A stretch of 64,000 nt of DNA from UBA4582 sp047629195 (GTDB taxonomy: Bacteria; Pseudomonadota; Gammaproteobacteria; Pseudomonadales; Azotimanducaceae), in NCBI GenBank assembly GCA_047629195.1, contig JBLHWY010000001.1:92959-156958 (forward strand). The letters are read 5' to 3'. The position numbers and the translations under genes are program-made. The notes under the pieces are model-generated. The model saw nothing but the letters and a program-made list of their open reading frames with translations, ran no database searches and had not been told where the DNA came from. This document shows, one piece after another, positions 60,771 to 64,000 of this stretch (position 1 is its first letter; every line of letters starts with the position of its first letter).

Positions 60771-61649
60771 CTAGTTTAGATCGCCTTTATGACCCCAAAT
60801 ACTGGGCTTATCGTAGGTGGTTGTTTCCCAAGTTGTATCGTCAATTTCAACACCACCATAACCATACTCGATGTCAAATCCGGAAGGGGTTTTCATATAA
60901 AAACTGATCATCTTGTCGTTGGTGTGACAACCCAGTGAAGAGGAAATAGGCGAGCCATGTGCCTTGGCGCGATCAAACCCATGGCCGACATCGTCGATTG
61001 TGTTGACCTGTAGCATGATGTGGTTAAGTTTTTTAGGTAATGGCACCGGCACTAATGCAATGGTGTGGTGACGCGAGTTGCAGTGTAAAAATGTGAGTTT
61101 AACTTGGCGGCCTTCAGGCCCCATGGTGATGTGATCGGACAAAAGAAAGCCTAGCCCTTTTTGATAGAAATCAGCTGCAGCTTGATCGTCAGCTACAAAC
61201 AGTACAATGTGCCCCAACCCCTGATCGTCAGTAACAAACCCGGACACTTGTCGTGAAGACGTAAACGATTCGTCGGTTGTACGGTCGCCGGTAAATAATT
61301 CTATTCGAAGTCCAGAAGGATCTTCGCAGAAAACAAGCTTGCCAACACGTCTGGCTGCCGCTTCGCTTGCGCTGGCTTCAGTTACCTTGATATGTATTTC
61401 GCTGAGTTGCTCAGTGATGTTTTGTAAAGCGACGTCATCGCTAACGCGGAATCCTGCGCAACAGACGTCGTCTTCGCCGCTACTGACTAGCTTGATTCGC
61501 CAGCAAGCGGTATCCATTTTGAGCAGGAGACATTCGTTTTCGGTTGTGACCGTGAGTCCGAGGACTTCCGTAGCATAGGTGTGCCAACTAGTGATGTCTG
61601 ACACACCCAGTTCAATATAGGCTAATTCAGAAACAGATACGCGTTCCAC
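60771..61649 (-). CDS. Extradiol catechol dioxygenase, BphC-like
   Basis: A 292-residue type I extradiol enzyme; cleaves 2,3-dihydroxybiphenyl-type catechols meta to the two hydroxyls. The ligands can be placed on BphC numbering: His147 (GLGHIVL), His210 (KKLNHIML), Glu261 (FDIEYGYGG); catalytic His195 (SRHHT), His242 (CHTND) and Tyr251 (SFYMKTP) are all present. An AAAGGACA lies before the ATG. It is first in an operon with Rieske alpha, beta and the dihydrodiol dehydrogenase. The CATACGC/GCGTATG pair at 61682-61723 upstream could be the operator. Confidence 0.94.
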   Translation of the reverse strand: MERVSVSELAYIELGVSDITSWHTYATEVLGLTVTTENECLLLKMDTACWRIKLVSSGEDDVCCAGFRVSDDVALQNITEQLSEIHIKVTEASASEAAARRVGKLVFCEDPSGLRIELFTGDRTTDESFTSSRQVSGFVTDDQGLGHIVLFVADDQAAADFYQKGLGFLLSDHITMGPEGRQVKLTFLHCNSRHHTIALVPVPLPKKLNHIMLQVNTIDDVGHGFDRAKAHGSPISSSLGCHTNDKMISFYMKTPSGFDIEYGYGGVEIDDTTWETTTYDKPSIWGHKGDLN

Positions 61650-61681
61650 ATTGATTGTCCTTTTTTAACATGCTGTAAAAG

Positions 61682-61723
61682 CATACGCACAGAAATAAGG
61701 AATAGCTATGAGCGAAGCGTATG
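61682..61723. promoter_or_regulatory. Inverted repeat upstream of the ring-dioxygenase operon
   Basis: CATACGC at 61682-61688 and GCGTATG at 61717-61723 are perfect 7-bp inverted arms about 33 bases before the extradiol gene start (counted on the minus strand). A regulator that responds to the aromatic substrate would fit here, but none is adjacent. Confidence 0.35.
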
Positions 61724-61918
61724 AAGATGCGTTATAGAAAAGGTTGGGGTACGTCTTAGCTGTTGGTTCGGTATCGACTGTATTGTGTCGATAGAATTTA
61801 TACCTTCAATTAGAAAACTAAAAAAGTTAAAAGAATCAGAGGTTTGAACGAAAGCGCGCTGCGCCAGGTTTTGGCGAGGGCAGAAGTGTGGCACCAGCAC
61901 TTGAGCCCAAAAGCTGAG

Positions 61919-62962
61919 TTATCTGGCTTTGATCACTCTCGTGTCGCCGGGTTGCAGCGTGAGAAAACTCTTTTCGCTTAACTGTTTCTCAATCAACGCC
62001 GCTTTGAGGTCTTTTATGGGCTGGTCAATGCTCTCTAACGTTAGCTGGAATGTACCAAAATGGACGGACAAGCTCTGTTCACTGTTCAAATCTAGGTGAG
62101 CCTGTACCGCTTCCGCGGGATTCAGGTGTACATCTTTCATAAACCACCTGGGCTCATAAGCACCAATGGGCAGAATCGATAAAGCAAACCCGCCGTACTT
62201 CGCTTGTGCTGCTTTGAAATGTCCGTCGTAACCTGTGTCACCGGCAAAGTAAATATTGCCTGAGGGTGCTTCGATCACAAACGAACCCCACAGTGTTTTC
62301 ATTTGATCGGTAATGCCCCGTCCAGAGCGATGCCGACATTCAGTAAATGTAAAATTAATGTCGCCATTGGCTTCGCTATCATTCCAGTTGAGTTCAGCGT
62401 GGTTGCTAAGGTTAACCCGGTCAAGGAGGGCGCTATTGCCCAGACCTGTAAGAATTCTCGGTGGGTTTTGCTGTCTGCCGACTAGTTGAGTCAGCGTTTC
62501 TGTGTCGAGGTGGTCGTAATGATTGTGACTAATGAGGATCACATCAATGGGGGGTAAGTCTTCAAGTCGAATGCCTGGCTGATGAATCCGTTTGGGTCCG
62601 GCGAAAGAGAAGGGGCTGGCGCGTTCTGCATACACCGGATCGGTCAGGATGTTTAAACCATCCACTTGGATGAGTACGGTAGCGTGATTTACAAATGTCA
62701 CTGATATTCCCTTTGCGACACGTTCTTGAGGTACCAACTGAGGCTTGGTTTCAAGCTCTTCCGGCCAGGTCTCACTTTTGGTGGTGAATTCCCAGCCTAG
62801 CTTAAGCAAATCTGTCAGGCTTTTTTGCATGGGTTGGTTATTGATAAATATCTTGCCATCAAAGTTGTCCATGGGCTTGCCTTCGTACCCAGGCGCAGCA
62901 ACACACCCGACTATTACGAGTGTCGCTAAAGTGATTAGGACTTTTTCAGTACGGATTGTCAT
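61919..62962 (-). CDS. Lipoprotein metallo-beta-lactamase-fold hydrolase, NAPE-PLD-like
   Basis: A 347-residue MBL-fold protein. Its N-terminus LATLVIVGCVAAP has a lipobox with Cys20, so it is a lipoprotein at the periplasmic side. The metal ligands begin with His146-x-His148-x-Asp150-His151 (ISHNHYDHLD), with further His in CRHRSGRG, an Asp in FAGDTGYDGHF and the late SVHFG. The arrangement is that of RomA/NAPE-PLD-type MBL enzymes, which act on phospholipid or acylated substrates. It lies upstream of the ring-dioxygenase operon on the same strand, after 269 bases with their own promoter. Confidence 0.9.
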   Translation of the reverse strand: MTIRTEKVLITLATLVIVGCVAAPGYEGKPMDNFDGKIFINNQPMQKSLTDLLKLGWEFTTKSETWPEELETKPQLVPQERVAKGISVTFVNHATVLIQVDGLNILTDPVYAERASPFSFAGPKRIHQPGIRLEDLPPIDVILISHNHYDHLDTETLTQLVGRQQNPPRILTGLGNSALLDRVNLSNHAELNWNDSEANGDINFTFTECRHRSGRGITDQMKTLWGSFVIEAPSGNIYFAGDTGYDGHFKAAQAKYGGFALSILPIGAYEPRWFMKDVHLNPAEAVQAHLDLNSEQSLSVHFGTFQLTLESIDQPIKDLKAALIEKQLSEKSFLTLQPGDTRVIKAR

Positions 62963-63200
62963 TTGATAGCTTTTGGTAGGGAAGTAATTGATTTTTTGTA
63001 ACCATCTTACGTCGGAGACGCAGATAAGGACTAGTAGGTCACTAGAATTCTATATCGAATACCATTATGTTGTCGGATATTTAGCGAATCTAAGAAGCAA
63101 ACAGATCCGTCTACTTTTGATTAGCGTAAGTGTTCAACAAATCGTATCGTTATATAATTTTATTGCGATAAACTAGCGCCATACGTTGAGGTACTCCCGA

Positions 63201-63374
63201 TTGTTTTCATTCTTAAAATCAGATCCGACAAAGAAATTACGAAAAGCCTATCTTAGAAAATTGGAACAGGCGTTGCACTTCCAAAGAAACGGCAAAATTA
63301 GAGAATACTCGTTGCTGACAACTGAAGCCGAAGCAATTAAAGTGCAGATCGATGAGATCGAGCGTAATGCCTGA
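63201..63374 (+). CDS. DUF6435 family small protein
   Basis: A 57-residue charged helical protein, MFSFLKSDPTKKLRKAYLRK then LEQALHFQRNGKIREYSLLT, matching the small DUF6435/Lacal_2735-type proteins widespread in gammaproteobacteria, of unknown role. The start is TTG at 63201: GAGGT lies 8 bases before it and the family begins M-F-x-F-x-K-x-D-P. A TTG at 63186 would add five residues. It runs just before the chelatase gene, 20 bases away. Confidence 0.75.
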   Translation: MFSFLKSDPTKKLRKAYLRKLEQALHFQRNGKIREYSLLTTEAEAIKVQIDEIERNA

Positions 63375-63394
63375 GTATTTAGATTCTACCGACC

Positions 63395-63769
63395 ATGGGG
63401 GCTTTGACCATTAATTCATTACTGCTAATTGCACACGGTAGCCGTCGGGCACAATCAAATGAAGAGGTGTTCGTGCTTGCAGATAAATTGCGGCAAGCTT
63501 GTTCAGAGCAATATCAGATCGTGCATGCTGGTTTTTTAGAAATGCACGAGACACTCATCCCAGATGGCGTAAAAAACTGTGTTGACGATGGCGCAACCTC
63601 AGTGACAGTGTTACCCTATTTTCTGAACTCTGGTCGCCATGTGGTTGAAGACGTGCCGAATATTGTGAGCGACTGCAGATTACAATATCCCAATGTCGAT
63701 ATCAGAATCGCACCACATTTAGGCGCTTCTCCGATGATGGTAGATCTATTAATCTCTGTCGCTAGTTAG
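63395..63769 (+). CDS. Short-form sirohydrochlorin chelatase-like protein (CbiX/SirB)
   Basis: A 124-residue single-domain chelatase, the size of the archaeal-type short CbiX that works as a dimer, inserting Co or Fe into sirohydrochlorin for cobalamin or siroheme. Residues His14 (IAHGSRR) and the His in NSGRHVVEDVP are the metal-site ones, and VLPYFLNSGRH is typical. The last two residues and the TAG stop codon lie in the first unit of the tandem repeat. No other cobalamin or siroheme gene is in the window. Confidence 0.85.
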   Translation: MGALTINSLLLIAHGSRRAQSNEEVFVLADKLRQACSEQYQIVHAGFLEMHETLIPDGVKNCVDDGATSVTVLPYFLNSGRHVVEDVPNIVSDCRLQYPNVDIRIAPHLGASPMMVDLLISVAS

Positions 63770-63887
63770 TTCCCGTCCGTAAATACCGCTTCAAACGTAA
63801 ATCCCCCAGACTTTTCAGATCTGTTGGTTTGAAAATTAATAGGCTGTCGGGAAGTAACCATGGAGATGTTAAGTTCTCGGATAAGAA
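63762..63887 (+). repeat. Tandem repeat unit B of the dispersed structured element
   Basis: A 126-bp unit that begins in the stop region of the chelatase gene and is repeated at once by unit C (63888-64000, running off the window). B and C differ at only about four positions over 113 bases. Arms GTTAGTTCCCG (63765-63775) and CGGGAAGTAAC (63848-63858) pair except for one mismatch, defining a 94-bp hairpin element; GTTCT-CGGATA-AGAAC follows as a small linker hairpin. The unit is non-coding. Confidence 0.92.
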
Positions 63888-64000
63888 CTAGTTAGTTCCC
63901 GTCCGTAAATACCGCTTCAAACGTAAATCCCCCAGACTTTTCAGATCTGTTGGTCTAAAAATCAATAGGTTGTCGGGAAGTAACCATGGAGATGTTAAGT
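63888..64000 (+). repeat. Tandem repeat unit C (incomplete at window edge)
   Basis: Second head-to-tail unit, nearly identical to unit B, cut by the window end. Its arms are at 63891-63901 and 63974-63984. The array may continue beyond the window. Confidence 0.92.

Noticed and set aside
63762..64000. Tandem units considered as integron attC sites or a CRISPR array
   Set aside because: Core sites GTTRRRY/RYYYAAC are not present, units are 126 bp with no distinct spacers, and there is no integrase or cas gene nearby.

Overview
The window looks like a chromosomal piece of an aerobic, heterotrophic gammaproteobacterium, probably marine. The evidence is the gamma-type phoB-phoR-pstSCAB-phoU locus, Fe-SOD, two TonB-dependent receptors, a DUF1631/PilZ pair, a CPA-type antiporter with an NAD-binding tail, and a large content of acyl-CoA, aromatic and monooxygenase genes. 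No rRNA, tRNA, CRISPR array, transposase or phage gene is visible. The assignment comes from protein families only, so the genus is not determined.

Layout. 1-2.05 kb: 5' part of a TonB receptor (minus). 2.5-7 kb: antiporter, membrane-linked phosphoesterase, acyl-CoA dehydrogenase. 7-9.2 kb: PilZ protein and DUF1631 protein. 9.3-12.9 kb: PaaG-like isomerase, GST, HSD10-like SDR, LLM oxidoreductase. 12.9-19.6 kb: LysR regulator divergent from a complete valine/isobutyrate branch (mmsA, isobutyryl-CoA dehydrogenase, enoyl-CoA hydratase, HIBYL-CoA hydrolase, mmsB), which takes isobutyryl-CoA to propionyl-CoA. 19.75-21.8 kb: SDR plus TTC38-like TPR protein. 21.8-23.0 kb: a long stretch without genes. 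23.5-29.6 kb: an aromatic-type cluster with FAD hydroxylase and extradiol dioxygenase on one strand, and TetR, two GSTs and an FAH-family hydrolase on the other.

29.9-33 kb: PepSY protein and a TonB receptor behind a near-perfect Fur box. 33-36.6 kb: TauD-type dioxygenase coupled to an alpha/beta-hydrolase that lacks its nucleophile, an epoxide-hydrolase-like protein, and sodB. 36.7-41.1 kb: sugar-acid dehydratase divergent from a DAACS-fold carrier and an MFS carrier. 41-47.4 kb: NTF2-like exported protein, phosphoesterase, Baeyer-Villiger monooxygenase, an XRE/nucleotidyltransferase toxin-antitoxin pair, an LLM oxidoreductase and a CmcJ/NvfI-family oxidoreductase. 47.5-54.7 kb: the whole Pho/Pst locus. 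54.9-57.9 kb: glpD and a MATE exporter. 58-61.6 kb: ring-hydroxylating dioxygenase operon (extradiol dioxygenase, Rieske alpha, beta, dihydrodiol dehydrogenase). 61.9-64 kb: lipoprotein MBL hydrolase, DUF6435 protein, SirB/CbiX chelatase, and a tandem repeat at the window edge.

The most unexpected structure is a non-coding repeat family: two tandem 126-bp units at the right edge and a diverged, inverted copy 44 kb away in front of an SDR gene. The arms of the element can pair, and one base pair differs in a compensating way between copies. A second is an 11-bp-periodic direct repeat shared at almost the same distance from the phoB and pstS starts, a candidate local Pho box.
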